64,000 nt of DNA, taken from the NCBI GenBank assembly GCA_027482185.1, contig JAIXWF010000003.1, positions 310,001 to 374,000 of the forward strand. The letters run 5' to 3'. The notes below the pieces were generated by a model. The model was not told where the DNA came from. It searched no databases and saw nothing but the letters and a program-made list of their open reading frames with translations. This document shows, piece after piece, positions 33,132 through 42,237 of the stretch (positions are counted from its first letter, which is position 1; each line of letters opens with the position of its first letter). The translations under genes and the position numbers were made by a program. This DNA is from Opitutaceae bacterium. GTDB lineage: Bacteria > Verrucomicrobiota > Verrucomicrobiia > Opitutales > Opitutaceae.

Positions 33132-34961
33132 ATGAAAACAAACCTCCGCTCGCTCCCGATCGGGACCCAGTTTGCCCTGGGCTTCGCGAGTATCCTGGCC
33201 CTCACCGCGCTGTTCAGCGCGTTCATTATTCTCCGCGCCCGTTCGACGGCCGCGGCCTCCGTTTCCACCGGAGACATCTACCTGCCGGTCGCCGCCCGGG
33301 CCGGCGCCGTCGAAAGCCTGCAGCGCGAGGTCGGCTACTTCGCCGTCGCCTACAGCCAGGGCTTCGATCCTTCGTGGCTCGCGAAAGCCCGCGAACGCGT
33401 CCCGCTGCTCAAGCAGGCCGCCGCCGAGCTCGCCGCGCGCATCGCCGGCGAAGCCTGCCTCGCCGATCTCCGGGCCGAGGCCTCCGAGCTCGCCGGCCTC
33501 GTCGGCGCCTATGAAAAGGCCATCGACGAAAACGAAACCGTCGCCGCGCGCATCGTCGCCGGCCGGGAAACCCTGCACACCGCGCACCTCGCCTTCGCCG
33601 CCGCCCTCGGCTCCGCCCCGGCCGTCGGCGCCGCGCTCGAAACCGCGCACCGGGAAACGATGCGGGCGCTGCTCGCCCGCCGCACCGGGCATCTTGCGGA
33701 GGCGGCCGGCGCGGTCGACCGGCTCGTCGCCGAACACCCCGCGGTCTTCGCCGGCCGCGCGCCGGGCTCGCCCGCCGGCCCCGCCACCGCGTATCGGAAC
33801 GCCTTGGACGGACTTGCCGCCGCCCATGCCGACCTCGCCGCCTCGCTCGCGCGGCGCCTCACTGTCTACAACCGCACCCTCGCCGTCGCGAAGGCGCTGC
33901 GCGAAGACGCCGCCGGCCACGCCGGCGAGGCCGCCGCCGAGACCGCCGCCACCGCCCGCAGCATGTTCCGCGCGAGCCTGCTCGGATCCGTCCTCACCGC
34001 CGTCCTCGGCACGGCCGTCGCCATTTTCCTCGCCGTCCGCATCCGGCGCGCCCTCGCCCGGGCCACGACCTCCCTCGCCACCGGCGCGGGCGAAGTTTCC
34101 GCCGCCTCCGGCCACGTGTCGCGGGCCAGCGAATCGCTCGCCGGCGGCGCCAGCGAGCAGGCCGCCGCCCTCGAGCAGATCGCGTCGTCCCTCCACGAAA
34201 TCTCCACCCGCACCAAAGCCAACGCCGGCAACGCCCTCGCCGCCAAGACCACCGCCAACCGCACGCTCGCGCTCGCCGACGCCGGCGCCCACGATCTCGC
34301 CGACCTCGGCCAGGCGATGGCCGACCTCGCGACGTCCTCCGCCGAGATCCGCAAGGTCGTGCAGACGATCGACGAGCTCGCCTTCCAGACCAACCTCCTC
34401 GCGCTCAACGCCGCCGTCGAAGCCGCCCGCGCGGGCGAGGCCGGCGCCGGCTTCGCCGTCGTCGCCGAGGAAGTCCGCCGCCTCGCGCAGCGCAGCGCCC
34501 AAGCCGCCCGCGAAACCGCCGGCCAGGTCGAGACCGCCACCCGCCGCAGCCAACTCGGCTCCGCCTGCAGCGGCAAGGTGCAGACCAGCCTCGGCTCGAT
34601 CGTCGCCGCCGCGCGCGAACTCGACGGCCTCGTCGGCGAGGTCGCGCAGGCTTCGAACGAACAGAGCGAGGGCCTCGCCGCGCTCAACGGCGAGATCGAC
34701 CGCATGAACACCGTGACGCAGGCCAACGCCGCCACCGCCGAGGAAACCGCCGGCGCCGCGCAGGAGCTGAACGCCCAAGCCGGCGAACTGAACCGCGTGA
34801 CCGAGGTGCTGATCGCGCTCGCCGGCACGAAGGCCGCCCCCGCCGCCGACTTCCGCCCCGTCGCCCCCGCCGCCCCGCGGTCGTCCCCCGCGCGCACCGC
34901 GCCGCCCGCGACCCCGGCCCGCCGCTCCGCCGCCCCCGCCCCCGAACTCGCGTCCGTCTAA
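33132..34961 (+). CDS. Methyl-accepting chemotaxis protein
   Basis: 609 residues from ATG 33132. TM1 ([21 protein letters not shown], about 17-37), a periplasmic helical-bundle sensor region of about 250 residues, TM2 ([20 protein letters not shown], about 285-305), then a cytoplasmic signalling domain with tip [21 protein letters not shown] and [17 protein letters not shown]. The C-terminus is Pro/Ala-rich and lacks a clear NWETF-type CheR tether. It would control CheA kinase activity; its ligand is unknown. It is divergent from the shorter receptor at 31323-32843, with which it shares the tip sequence, so the pair may respond to related signals. Confidence 0.92.
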   Translation: MKTNLRSLPIGTQFALGFASILALTALFSAFIILRARSTAAASVSTGDIYLPVAARAGAVESLQREVGYFAVAYSQGFDPSWLAKARERVPLLKQAAAELAARIAGEACLADLRAEASELAGLVGAYEKAIDENETVAARIVAGRETLHTAHLAFAAALGSAPAVGAALETAHRETMRALLARRTGHLAEAAGAVDRLVAEHPAVFAGRAPGSPAGPATAYRNALDGLAAAHADLAASLARRLTVYNRTLAVAKALREDAAGHAGEAAAETAATARSMFRASLLGSVLTAVLGTAVAIFLAVRIRRALARATTSLATGAGEVSAASGHVSRASESLAGGASEQAAALEQIASSLHEISTRTKANAGNALAAKTTANRTLALADAGAHDLADLGQAMADLATSSAEIRKVVQTIDELAFQTNLLALNAAVEAARAGEAGAGFAVVAEEVRRLAQRSAQAARETAGQVETATRRSQLGSACSGKVQTSLGSIVAAARELDGLVGEVAQASNEQSEGLAALNGEIDRMNTVTQANAATAEETAGAAQELNAQAGELNRVTEVLIALAGTKAAPAADFRPVAPAAPRSSPARTAPPATPARRSAAPAPELASV

Positions 34962-35052
34962 CCGCAACCGGCAACGCGAGCGCTGGTATCGTCCCGCGCT
35001 CGCAGCCACCCGGCGACGAGATCCCCCGCGTTTTTCAGAGCTTCCCCCCGCT

Positions 35053-35088
35053 CTCAACTCTCAGCTCTCAACTCTCAACTCCTCCCCT
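35053..35088. repeat. Short CTCTCAACT tandem repeat
   Basis: Four imperfect copies of CTCTCAACT lie between the convergent chemoreceptor and RDD genes, one more example of low-complexity intergenic sequence. On the other strand it reads GTTGAGAG, resembling the GTTGAAAG units at 7456-7490. Confidence 0.6.
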
Positions 35089-35896
35089 CCAATACCACCG
35101 TGCCCGCGATGCGGTCCTCGACCGCCTGGCGATTGGGATCCCAGAGGAGCTTAAGAAAACCGATCATGCCCATCGCCACGCCGGCGACGTAGCCGCCGTG
35201 CCGGATGAACGCGTCGAAGAACGTGAACGGCAGCCCGTTCGTTTTCACCGCACGGATCCCCAGCAGCAGTTTGCCCGGCGTCCGCCCGCCCAGCGCACCG
35301 GCCAGCAGCGTGAAGTACACGCCCGACCAACCGAAGGTCACGCCCAGCGAGCGCGCGAAGGACTGCGCCTGCGTCACCCACGAACGCTGCGCCGCCGCCT
35401 GCGCGCGCTGCTCCGCCTTCAACGTTTCCACCTGTTTTTCCAATTGGTCCACCGCCGTGCGCAGCTCGCCCGCCGACGCCGTCGGCGCCACATAAACCGT
35501 CTCGCGCAGCGCCGCGCTCTCCGTCGCCTCCAGCGCCGACAGCTTCAGCCCGTCCGCCCGCACGAGATCCGAATGCCCCAACGCCAAGAGCGACAGCCCA
35601 GCGATCACCGCGCCGAGGCCCCTTAGCGCGACGCGCGCGACCTTCAGCGCCGCCGGTGCCGTGGCCGCGTTGCCGAGCAGCACGGTGAGCATAGCGCCGG
35701 TGGCGATCCCGAGCCAAGGCCCGGAGAGCAACGAGAGCGCCGAGACCAAAACGAGATCGACGCCCATGGCCGCGAGCCGCCGCCACGGCGCCGCCAACGG
35801 CCGCCCGATGACCAGCGACGACACCGCGAGCGTGGTCTCGGTAACCGCCCGCGGCCCCTTGTTTCTGATTTCAGCTCCCGCATCCGCCATCCCCAT
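35075..35896 (-). CDS. RDD-family membrane protein
   Basis: 273 residues from ATG 35896. The RDD signature is visible at the start (RPLAAPWRRLAAMGVDLVLV) and near the C-terminus (GRTPGKLLLGIRAV followed by DRIAGTVVL). Three to four membrane helices lie around residues 45-110 and 185-250. Between them is a soluble coiled-coil insert (LRTAVDQLEKQVETLKAEQRAQAAAQ, about 140-170). RDD proteins are small polytopic membrane proteins with mixed roles, including ion transport; none can be assigned here. The start was chosen at the ATG before GMADAG; a further ATG six bases downstream is equally possible. It lies 48 bases behind the M28 peptidase stop on the same strand. Confidence 0.82.
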   Translation of the reverse strand: MGMADAGAEIRNKGPRAVTETTLAVSSLVIGRPLAAPWRRLAAMGVDLVLVSALSLLSGPWLGIATGAMLTVLLGNAATAPAALKVARVALRGLGAVIAGLSLLALGHSDLVRADGLKLSALEATESAALRETVYVAPTASAGELRTAVDQLEKQVETLKAEQRAQAAAQRSWVTQAQSFARSLGVTFGWSGVYFTLLAGALGGRTPGKLLLGIRAVKTNGLPFTFFDAFIRHGGYVAGVAMGMIGFLKLLWDPNRQAVEDRIAGTVVLEGRS

Positions 35897-35944
35897 CGAA
35901 GGAGCCGCCCCCGCCCCCCGCCGCAAGCGCGGAGTTGGCCCACC

Positions 35945-37330
35945 TCATTTCCGCGGCGCGAGCCCCATCGCCTGCAGGCGTTTTTCCAGGCCGAAGCGAG
36001 TGAAGAGTTTTTCCGTTTCGCCGGGGTCGCGGCGCCAGGCCGCCAAGGCGGAATCGTCGGCCAAGGCCCGTGCAAGGCTCGTCACCACCTCGGCCGAATC
36101 GGCGATGAGCGCCGGGGCCACCTTGTCGATCGTGTCGGCAACGTCGTGGTAGTAACGCACCGACTCGCGCGGGATCGGGCCGTTGAAGGTGATCGTCCGC
36201 ACCCCGGCCAATTGGTACGGCGTGTGGTCGCTGCCGATCCAGTTCAGGTTCTCGACCCCCTTCGCCAGTTTGCCTTTCTCCCCGCGGGCGTCGTGCCACT
36301 TTTCCAGATACGGCACGAGCGAATCGTCGCCGAGGGCGTTCACGCCGATGGGCACGCCGACCATGTCGAGGTTCACCATCGCCGCGACCGGCGTGTCGCC
36401 GAGCTGCGCGGCCGCGTGCCGCGAACCGAAGAGGCCCTGTTCCTCGCCGTTGAACCAGATCAGCTCGACGGTGTGGTGCGGCGTCGCCCCGCGCAGCGCC
36501 ACCGCCAGGGCGTACAGCTGCGCGATGCCGATGCCGTTGTCCATGGCGCCCTGCCCGAGATCCCAGCTGTCGAAATGCGCCCCGACGATCACGCGCGACG
36601 CCGCGCGGCCCGGAATGACGACCCGGAGGTTCGCGGTCTCGATCGGCCGGCAGCGGGACTTGGTCTCCAGTTTCACCTGCACGGCGCGGCCGCGCGCGAG
36701 CAGGCGCTGCAGCCAGCGGCCTTCCTCCTGCGCGAGCGAATAGATCGGCACTGCCAGCGGCGTCCCGCTGAAGCTGCCCGTGCGCGCCAGCAACTGCGCG
36801 CCGCCTTCGCGGTTGATGAAAAGAATCGCCCGCAGGCCACGCGCCTCCGCCAGCGCGGCGATGTCGCGGGTCTGCAGCGCGGTGCTCGGCGCGAGCAGGC
36901 CGATCTTCCCGCGGGTCGCGAGGCGGTCGAGATCCGCGGCGACCGCGTTGCCGAGGTCGACGACGTCGGCCGTGAACGCCGCGTGCGGCTGCGTGTAGCT
37001 GAGCGACGCGACGCGCAGCGGCCGCGCGAAGGGCGCGACCACCTCGGCGCGGTCGTCGCCGCGTTCCCAACCCGGCATGGAAAACCGCTGCCACTCCGGC
37101 GCGTAGCCGAGCGCGCGCAACTCGCCCGCCAACCGTTCCATCGCCTGCGCATTGGCGGCGGACCCGGTCAGCCGCCCGCCGAAGTCGTCGCAGAGCTGCG
37201 TGAGAAACGCATGCGGCGCGAGCGGCTCGGCGGCCGGCGCGATACCGCCGGCCAGAAGTGAAATCGCGATCACCGCCGACCGGAAACAACGGCGCGCGGG
37301 CCGGGATGGATTTGAACTACGGAGATTCAT
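35945..37330 (-). CDS. Exported zinc aminopeptidase, M28 family
   Basis: 461 residues from ATG 37330, just before a signal peptide (AVIAISLLAGGIAPAAE). An N-terminal PA-like insert (GKIGLLAPSTALQTRDIAAL) lies within the region before the catalytic core. Zinc ligands in order: His in GAHFDSWD, Asp in GAMDNGIG, the catalytic Glu pair in WFNGEEQGLFGS, Asp in VNLDMVG, and His in IGSDHTPYQ. This is a full M28 set, so the enzyme should be active in removing N-terminal residues from peptides in the periplasm or outside. A family B inverted repeat sits upstream, in its leader region. Confidence 0.92.
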   Translation of the reverse strand: MNLRSSNPSRPARRCFRSAVIAISLLAGGIAPAAEPLAPHAFLTQLCDDFGGRLTGSAANAQAMERLAGELRALGYAPEWQRFSMPGWERGDDRAEVVAPFARPLRVASLSYTQPHAAFTADVVDLGNAVAADLDRLATRGKIGLLAPSTALQTRDIAALAEARGLRAILFINREGGAQLLARTGSFSGTPLAVPIYSLAQEEGRWLQRLLARGRAVQVKLETKSRCRPIETANLRVVIPGRAASRVIVGAHFDSWDLGQGAMDNGIGIAQLYALAVALRGATPHHTVELIWFNGEEQGLFGSRHAAAQLGDTPVAAMVNLDMVGVPIGVNALGDDSLVPYLEKWHDARGEKGKLAKGVENLNWIGSDHTPYQLAGVRTITFNGPIPRESVRYYHDVADTIDKVAPALIADSAEVVTSLARALADDSALAAWRRDPGETEKLFTRFGLEKRLQAMGLAPRK

Positions 37331-37351
37331 GGTGCGGCGGAGAGGAAATTC

Positions 37352-37438
37352 GAACCACAGAGTCGCAGAGGACACGGAGCCAAGCCCCCTCGGCAAACTC
37401 ATTCATTCTTCTCCGTGCCCTCTGTGTCTCCGTGGTTC
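37352..37438. repeat. Family B inverted repeat, second copy
   Basis: GAACCACAGAGTCGCAGAGG (start of the arm at 37352-37379) is matched in inverted orientation by the sequence at 37411-37438, ending GTCTCCGTGGTTC, with about four mismatches over 28 bases and a 31-base loop. It occupies most of the gap between the toroid-protein stop and the M28 start on the same strand. It may end transcription of the upstream gene. Confidence 0.72.
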
Positions 37439-37455
37439 AATCCCGTCGCTTGCAC

Positions 37456-39333
37456 TCAGGGGTTCACGGTATCGGTGGCCGTGACCGAGTTGAAATCGAG
37501 CACGCGTTTCAGCCGGCCGTGCGTGATCGTGAGCGTGCCGCTGCCGACCTCGGCGTTGAGATAGGGCCCGGCGAAGAGTTTCCATTCCTTCGCGTGGTCG
37601 ATCGTGCGGCCGTCGACCTTCGGCGCGGCGCCGTAGGCGAGTTCGAGTTTGCGCCCGCGCAGTGTCGTGAAACTCACGCGCGGCACCGGGTCGGTCGCGA
37701 GCGTCAGCGGCAACGCGCGGATCGCCGCCTTGAAATCGTCCCAGGTCTTGAACTCCGACGCCGAGGCCACCTGCAAAATCGTGCCGTTGCGGCGCGATTC
37801 CGAATAGAGCCGTTTCCCGCCGCCCTCGATCGGCTGCCACGTGTACGGCGCGAGCGGCCGATACGCGAGGTAAGCGCGGCCGCCCTGCGCGAAGATCCAG
37901 CCCGAGGCATCCTCCTCGAGTTTCGCGAGGTCCTTGGAGAAAAATCCATTCACGTGCTCGAACGTCGTCCCGGGCGGGACCTTGGTCAGCGAGACGAGCG
38001 CGTCGTCCCGCTGGAAGATCTGCTCGTAAGGCGAACCGCCGAGCAGCTTGGTCGGCGCCGTGTAGGTCGGCTTGCCCTGGAAGGTCACCGAGGCCGGCAT
38101 GTAGTCCGGCATCTCGGTGAAATACGTCATGAGTTCGTCGGCGCCGTAGTGCGGCTGCACGGAGAACATCGTGTTGTGCACGCCGCGCGGATCGGGCACC
38201 GCCCACGTCACGTCCCACGAATGCTGCTGGATCGGCTGAAGGAGCCCGCCCTGGTCGGAGCCGAGGGCGTAGTCGGCGGTGACGTAGCTCTGCTTGTAGA
38301 CGGGAGCATTGCGCACGTCGCTGTTGCGCCAACGGTGGCGCGTGCGCTTGCGCTCGAACTGAGTGTACGGGCCGCTGCGGTCCGTGCCGATGCGGTAGAC
38401 CACTTCGGGCAAATCGTAGTGGTCCGCAGCCGCCGCGAAATACAGGCCCCAGCCGCCGTAGGCCGCCGGCGGCGGACAATTGCCGAAGAGCAACCAACCG
38501 AAGAACGACGAGAGTCCGTTCCATTTTTCCAACACCTGTCGGTCGTCGGTGCGCGCATGGGCGCCGATGTAGATGCCGTCGAGCGTGTCCACGGCGTAGT
38601 CGGCCATCACGTAGTCGAGCATCATGCGGCCGCGTTGCCGCATCGCCGGGTCCTGCGCCCACGTGGCCAGGTACAGCATCGAGATCGCGTATTCGCCGAT
38701 GTAGTGCGTGCAGTCGTACTCGCCCTGCCCGATGGTCGTGGTGAGCTTCATCCAGTCGAGCAGCCAGGCCTGCGCCTCGGCCGAGATTTCCGCGGAGCTT
38801 TTGCCGTTGAACCAACGCTCGCCGGGTTCGTCCGGCCAGAGCTGGGCCATGAGGTAGAGCGACGTATAGTACATCACCCAGTGGTTCTCGGTGTCGCCGC
38901 GCAGCGGCATGTAGGTCCGCCACGCCTCGCGGATCGCGGCTTTCGCCGCCGGCGTCAATTGGTCGCGGCCAAGGTACGAGATGCACGCGACGGGAAACAT
39001 CCAGAACATGTCGCCCGTCGGTTTCTTCATCAGCTCGATCACGCGTTCCGAGACGGCGGCGGCGTCCTCGCGCCGCGCCAATTTCGCCGCCGCTTCGGCC
39101 AGGCCCAAGGTCGCCGGCTCGCCCGGCTTCGCCTGCGCGGACCGCCACGCTAGCACCTCCGCCCGGCGCTCGAGGTACTGGTTGCGCCGGAGCGAGGCGT
39201 CGTTGACCGGACCACGGGCCGGCATGGGTCCGGTAAACGCGGGCTGCGCCGAGGCCGCCGCCGCGAGCGCACCGAAAACAACGCCGGTCAGGAAACGGGA
39301 AAAGCGCATGGGAAAAAAGGTCGCGGGGTTCAT
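37456..39333 (-). CDS. Exported uncharacterised protein, probably alpha/alpha-toroid glycan-active
   Basis: 625 residues from ATG 39333, which overlaps the TGA of the preceding propeller gene (ATGA); an internal ATG at 39309 is the alternative. Signal peptide FSRFLTGVVFGALAAAASAQP. The first ~330 residues are helical with conserved aromatic and acidic stretches (ENHWVMYYTSLYLMAQLWP, GEYDCTHYIGEYAISMLYLATWA), as in toroid-fold lyases and glycosidases of the heparinase/alginate-lyase type. A beta-rich C-terminal half follows (GRAYLAYRPLAPYTW). I do not recognise the exact family. The location beside carbohydrate genes supports a polysaccharide role. Confidence 0.7.
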   Translation of the reverse strand: MNPATFFPMRFSRFLTGVVFGALAAAASAQPAFTGPMPARGPVNDASLRRNQYLERRAEVLAWRSAQAKPGEPATLGLAEAAAKLARREDAAAVSERVIELMKKPTGDMFWMFPVACISYLGRDQLTPAAKAAIREAWRTYMPLRGDTENHWVMYYTSLYLMAQLWPDEPGERWFNGKSSAEISAEAQAWLLDWMKLTTTIGQGEYDCTHYIGEYAISMLYLATWAQDPAMRQRGRMMLDYVMADYAVDTLDGIYIGAHARTDDRQVLEKWNGLSSFFGWLLFGNCPPPAAYGGWGLYFAAAADHYDLPEVVYRIGTDRSGPYTQFERKRTRHRWRNSDVRNAPVYKQSYVTADYALGSDQGGLLQPIQQHSWDVTWAVPDPRGVHNTMFSVQPHYGADELMTYFTEMPDYMPASVTFQGKPTYTAPTKLLGGSPYEQIFQRDDALVSLTKVPPGTTFEHVNGFFSKDLAKLEEDASGWIFAQGGRAYLAYRPLAPYTWQPIEGGGKRLYSESRRNGTILQVASASEFKTWDDFKAAIRALPLTLATDPVPRVSFTTLRGRKLELAYGAAPKVDGRTIDHAKEWKLFAGPYLNAEVGSGTLTITHGRLKRVLDFNSVTATDTVNP

Positions 39334-40352
39334 GAGCGCGGGACGAAGACGAGGTCGAACACGATGGCTTTCTCGAAGTGCAGCGGCCGCCACGTCGCGC
39401 CGAGGTCGTCGGACACGAACAGCGGCTGCTGGTACGGCGCGGCGTAGAGCCGGCCCGGGATGTCCGGGTCGAGGGCCACGCGCCAAATCTCGCGGTTCGG
39501 CAACCCGGCCGTGCGGTCCGTCCACGTCGCGCCGCCGTCCTCGCTCAGCTGCACGCCCGTGCCCCAGCCGCCGTAGACGAGGCGCTTCGCCTCGCGGCGG
39601 TCGTAGTCGAAATTGTGCAACGTGCGCTCCTTCGGGACCGAAGGCACCGGCTGCCACGTCGCGCCGCCGTCGCGGGAACGGAAGGCGCCGTCGCTCGACG
39701 TGACGGCGAAGAATTCCTTCGGGTCGTGCGGCGATTGCCGCAGGTCGTACGTGGTCTTGTCCGTCGGCTGCACGAGCCGCCACGTCTTGGCGCCGTCCTC
39801 GGTGAGGAAGATGCCCTTCTCCGTGCCGGCGAGCACGCGGCCCGCGCGCGTCCGGTCGACCGTGATGGTCTGGGTGTAGCGCCGGGCAATGCCTTCATTC
39901 TGGCGCCGCCAAGTCTGCCCTCGGTCCGTCGAGACGGCGATGCCGTCGGGCAAACCCGCGTAGATGCGGTCCGGGGCGTTCGGGTCGAACGCGATGCTCT
40001 TCGGCTCCGTCATGTCCCAGCCCGTCATGATGCGCCAATTCGCCCCGTGGTTGCGGGCGCGGACCACGCCGTCGAGCGTGGCGAGGAAGAGCGTCGAAGG
40101 CTCGCGCACGTCGTGCGTGAGGGTGAAAAGCCGGATGTGGGCGAAGCCCATCGGCACGAAGGTCTGACGGTCGACGGAGCGGTAGAGCCCGCTGGGCGAG
40201 GCCACGCGGCTGCCCATCACCTGGGCCTGGCCCGAGACGTTGGCGCAAACATACAGGTCGTGTTTCGGCTCGGCCGCGGCCGCGAGCGCGGCGGCGGTGC
40301 CGGCCGCGGCCAACAGCAGGGCCCGGAGCCATCGGGGTTGTTTCAATTGCAT
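39330..40352 (-). CDS. Exported BNR/VPS10-like beta-propeller protein
   Basis: 340 residues. Signal peptide to about residue 27. Asp-box (BNR) motifs SxDxGxTW recur: STDRGQTWRR, TEDGAKTWRL, SRDGGATWQP, SEDGGATWTD, SDDLGATWRP, giving a propeller of about six or seven blades like sortilin/VPS10 or WSC-type exo-sialidase folds. No sialidase Arg triad or catalytic Tyr/Glu pair can be identified, so binding rather than hydrolysis is likely. It is translationally coupled to the 37456-39333 gene (ATGA), suggesting the two act together outside the cytoplasm. It is divergent from the RidA gene, 44 bases away. Confidence 0.82.
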   Translation of the reverse strand: MQLKQPRWLRALLLAAAGTAAALAAAAEPKHDLYVCANVSGQAQVMGSRVASPSGLYRSVDRQTFVPMGFAHIRLFTLTHDVREPSTLFLATLDGVVRARNHGANWRIMTGWDMTEPKSIAFDPNAPDRIYAGLPDGIAVSTDRGQTWRRQNEGIARRYTQTITVDRTRAGRVLAGTEKGIFLTEDGAKTWRLVQPTDKTTYDLRQSPHDPKEFFAVTSSDGAFRSRDGGATWQPVPSVPKERTLHNFDYDRREAKRLVYGGWGTGVQLSEDGGATWTDRTAGLPNREIWRVALDPDIPGRLYAAPYQQPLFVSDDLGATWRPLHFEKAIVFDLVFVPRS

Positions 40353-40396
40353 AAAGTCCGCTCGCCAAGCCGGGCTGCGCCCGCACGCTTGGCCGC

Positions 40397-40933
40397 ATGT
40401 CGTTCCCCACCCGCGCCCTTGTCTTGCTGTCCCTCGCCCTGTGCTCCGCGGCCGCCGGCTTCGGCGCCGCCCCGCTCACGCCGGAAGAAAAACTCGCCGC
40501 TCTGGGCCACGTGCTGCCCGCGGCCCCGGCCCCGGTCGCCAACTACGTGCCCGCCGTCCGCACCGGCAACCTCGTCTTCCTCGCCGGCCACATCCCGCGC
40601 GGCGCCGACGGCAAGGTGATCGCCGGCCGCGTCGGCGCCGACCTCACCGAGGCCCAGGCCCAGGCCGCCGCCCGCCAGACCACGCTCGCGCTCCTCGCCT
40701 CGCTGAAAAAAGAGATCGGCGATCTCGCGAAAGTGAAACGCATCGTGCGCGTCACGGGCTACGTGCGCGCGACCGAAAACTTCCAGAACCACCCGCAGGT
40801 CATGAACGCCTGCTCCGACCTGCTCGTCGCCGCGTTCGGCGACAAAGGCCGCCACGCGCGCGCCGCCCTCGGCATGTCGTCCCTCCCGCTCGGCGCCGTC
40901 GTCGAGATCGATCTCGTCGCCGAGATCGAGTGA
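40397..40933 (+). CDS. Exported RidA/YjgF-family protein
   Basis: 178 residues. Unusually for RidA, which is normally cytoplasmic, it begins with a signal peptide (ALVLLSLALCSAAAGFGA). The RidA core follows: NYVPAVRTGNLVFLAGHIPR, TTLALLASLKKEIGDLAKVKRIVRVTGYV, and the C-terminal LGMSSLPLGAVVEIDLVAEIE with the conserved Glu that binds substrate. The position where archetypal RidA has its Arg is less clear, and this longer form belongs to the YjgF/RidA 2 or 3 type. RidA proteins hydrolyse enamine/imine intermediates made by PLP enzymes. The adjacent convergent gene is an exported PLP enzyme. Confidence 0.87.
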   Translation: MSFPTRALVLLSLALCSAAAGFGAAPLTPEEKLAALGHVLPAAPAPVANYVPAVRTGNLVFLAGHIPRGADGKVIAGRVGADLTEAQAQAAARQTTLALLASLKKEIGDLAKVKRIVRVTGYVRATENFQNHPQVMNACSDLLVAAFGDKGRHARAALGMSSLPLGAVVEIDLVAEIE

Positions 40934-40962
40934 CGCCCGCGGCGGCGTGGCGCGCCCGCGCC

Positions 40963-42237
40963 TCACGCCGCCCCCGTGATTTTGGCCGTCGCCGCGACCA
41001 ACCGGTCGCACTCGGCGGGCGAGTTGAAAACGTGCAGCGACACGCGCACGGCGTTGATGCGTTGCTCCGTGACCGGCCGGCAACGGAACGAGTGCTCTTT
41101 GAGCAACCGCGTGAACAACGTATCCTGCGGCACCTTCGCGCTGCGGAATGTCACCATCGCGCCGCTCGCCGCCGGATGCGACGGCGTCAGCACCTCGATG
41201 CCGGGAATCCGGGCCAAGCCCGCGCGCACCCGCGCCGCCAACTCGCGGCCCCGCGCGGCGATCCGGTCGCGGCCGATCTTTTCCTGCAGCTGCATCGCCG
41301 CGGCGAGGCCGGCCGCGGCCGCGACGTTGCGCGTGCCGTACTCGTAGCGGAGCGCGGTCGGCGCGATCCGGAATTCGCCGGGCAGAAATTCCAGCTCGCC
41401 GGAATAGGAACCGACGAGCAGCGGCGCGACGGCGTCGAGGCGGTCCGGCCGCACGTAAAGCACGCCCGTTTCCAACGGCCCGCCGAGCCACTTGTGCCCG
41501 CTGGTGGCGAAGGAATCGCAGTCGATCTCGCGCAGCGAAAACGGCAGCATCCCCGCCGACTGCGCGCCGTCGATGTGGAACCAGATTCCGCGTTCGCGGC
41601 AGAGCCGCGCAATCTCCGCCACGGGCAACACGATCCCGGTCGGCGCCGTGATGTGCGATACCTGCACAACGCGCGTGCGCGGCGTGAGCAGCGCGGCGAT
41701 CCGCGCGACATTGCCCGCCGGGTCGCCCGCGTCGGGCGTGAACAGTTTCACCGTCAGCCCGCGCAGCCGCGCCTGCTGGTACCACACGAACGAGCCGCCC
41801 GGGTGCGCATGGTCGTCGAAGATCACCTCGTCGCCCGCCTTCAGTTGCAGTCCGACCGCGACAGTCGCGTTGCCCTCGGTCGCGTTGCGCACGAAAGCGA
41901 TCCCCGCGGGATCCGCGCCGAGGAAATCGGCCACGGTCTTCCGGTGGCCGGCAAACTGCTCGTGTCCGTGCTCGCACTTTTCCTGGAGCTTCGCCGTCAC
42001 CGCCGCCGCGGCGTCGAGCGCCGGCCGCGAAGCCGGTCCGAGTCCGCCGGTGTTGAAGTAGGTACGCTCGCGCGTGAGCGGATAGAGTTCGCGCACTGCC
42101 TGCCAGAAACGCTCCGGTTCGCGCGCGTCGAAAGCCGGCAGGTCCGCCACAGGCGCGGCGCCCAGCTTCGCCCCGGCCGCGAGGGCCGCGGGCGCGAGGA
42201 CGGCGGTGCGCAGGAAGGTTTTGCGGTCGAGGTTCAT
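40963..42237 (-). CDS. Exported class V aminotransferase / isopenicillin-N-epimerase-like PLP enzyme
   Basis: 424 residues. The N-terminus DRKTFLRTAVLAPAALAAG resembles a Tat signal (R-K-x-F-L pattern), fitting a cofactor-containing protein folded before export. Class V signatures follow: YFNTGGLGPASRP, the substrate Asp in FHIDGAQSAG, and the PLP lysine Lys249 in SGHKWLGGP. The C-terminal small domain ends INAVRVSLHVFN. Family members are cysteine desulfurases, epimerases or kynureninase-like; the short form with a Tat leader is usually called isopenicillin-N-epimerase-like, real substrate unknown. Its ATG overlaps the TGA of the DUF6807 gene upstream, so it is the third gene of the GH78 operon. 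RidA converges 29 bases away. Confidence 0.9.
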   Translation of the reverse strand: MNLDRKTFLRTAVLAPAALAAGAKLGAAPVADLPAFDAREPERFWQAVRELYPLTRERTYFNTGGLGPASRPALDAAAAVTAKLQEKCEHGHEQFAGHRKTVADFLGADPAGIAFVRNATEGNATVAVGLQLKAGDEVIFDDHAHPGGSFVWYQQARLRGLTVKLFTPDAGDPAGNVARIAALLTPRTRVVQVSHITAPTGIVLPVAEIARLCRERGIWFHIDGAQSAGMLPFSLREIDCDSFATSGHKWLGGPLETGVLYVRPDRLDAVAPLLVGSYSGELEFLPGEFRIAPTALRYEYGTRNVAAAAGLAAAMQLQEKIGRDRIAARGRELAARVRAGLARIPGIEVLTPSHPAASGAMVTFRSAKVPQDTLFTRLLKEHSFRCRPVTEQRINAVRVSLHVFNSPAECDRLVAATAKITGAA

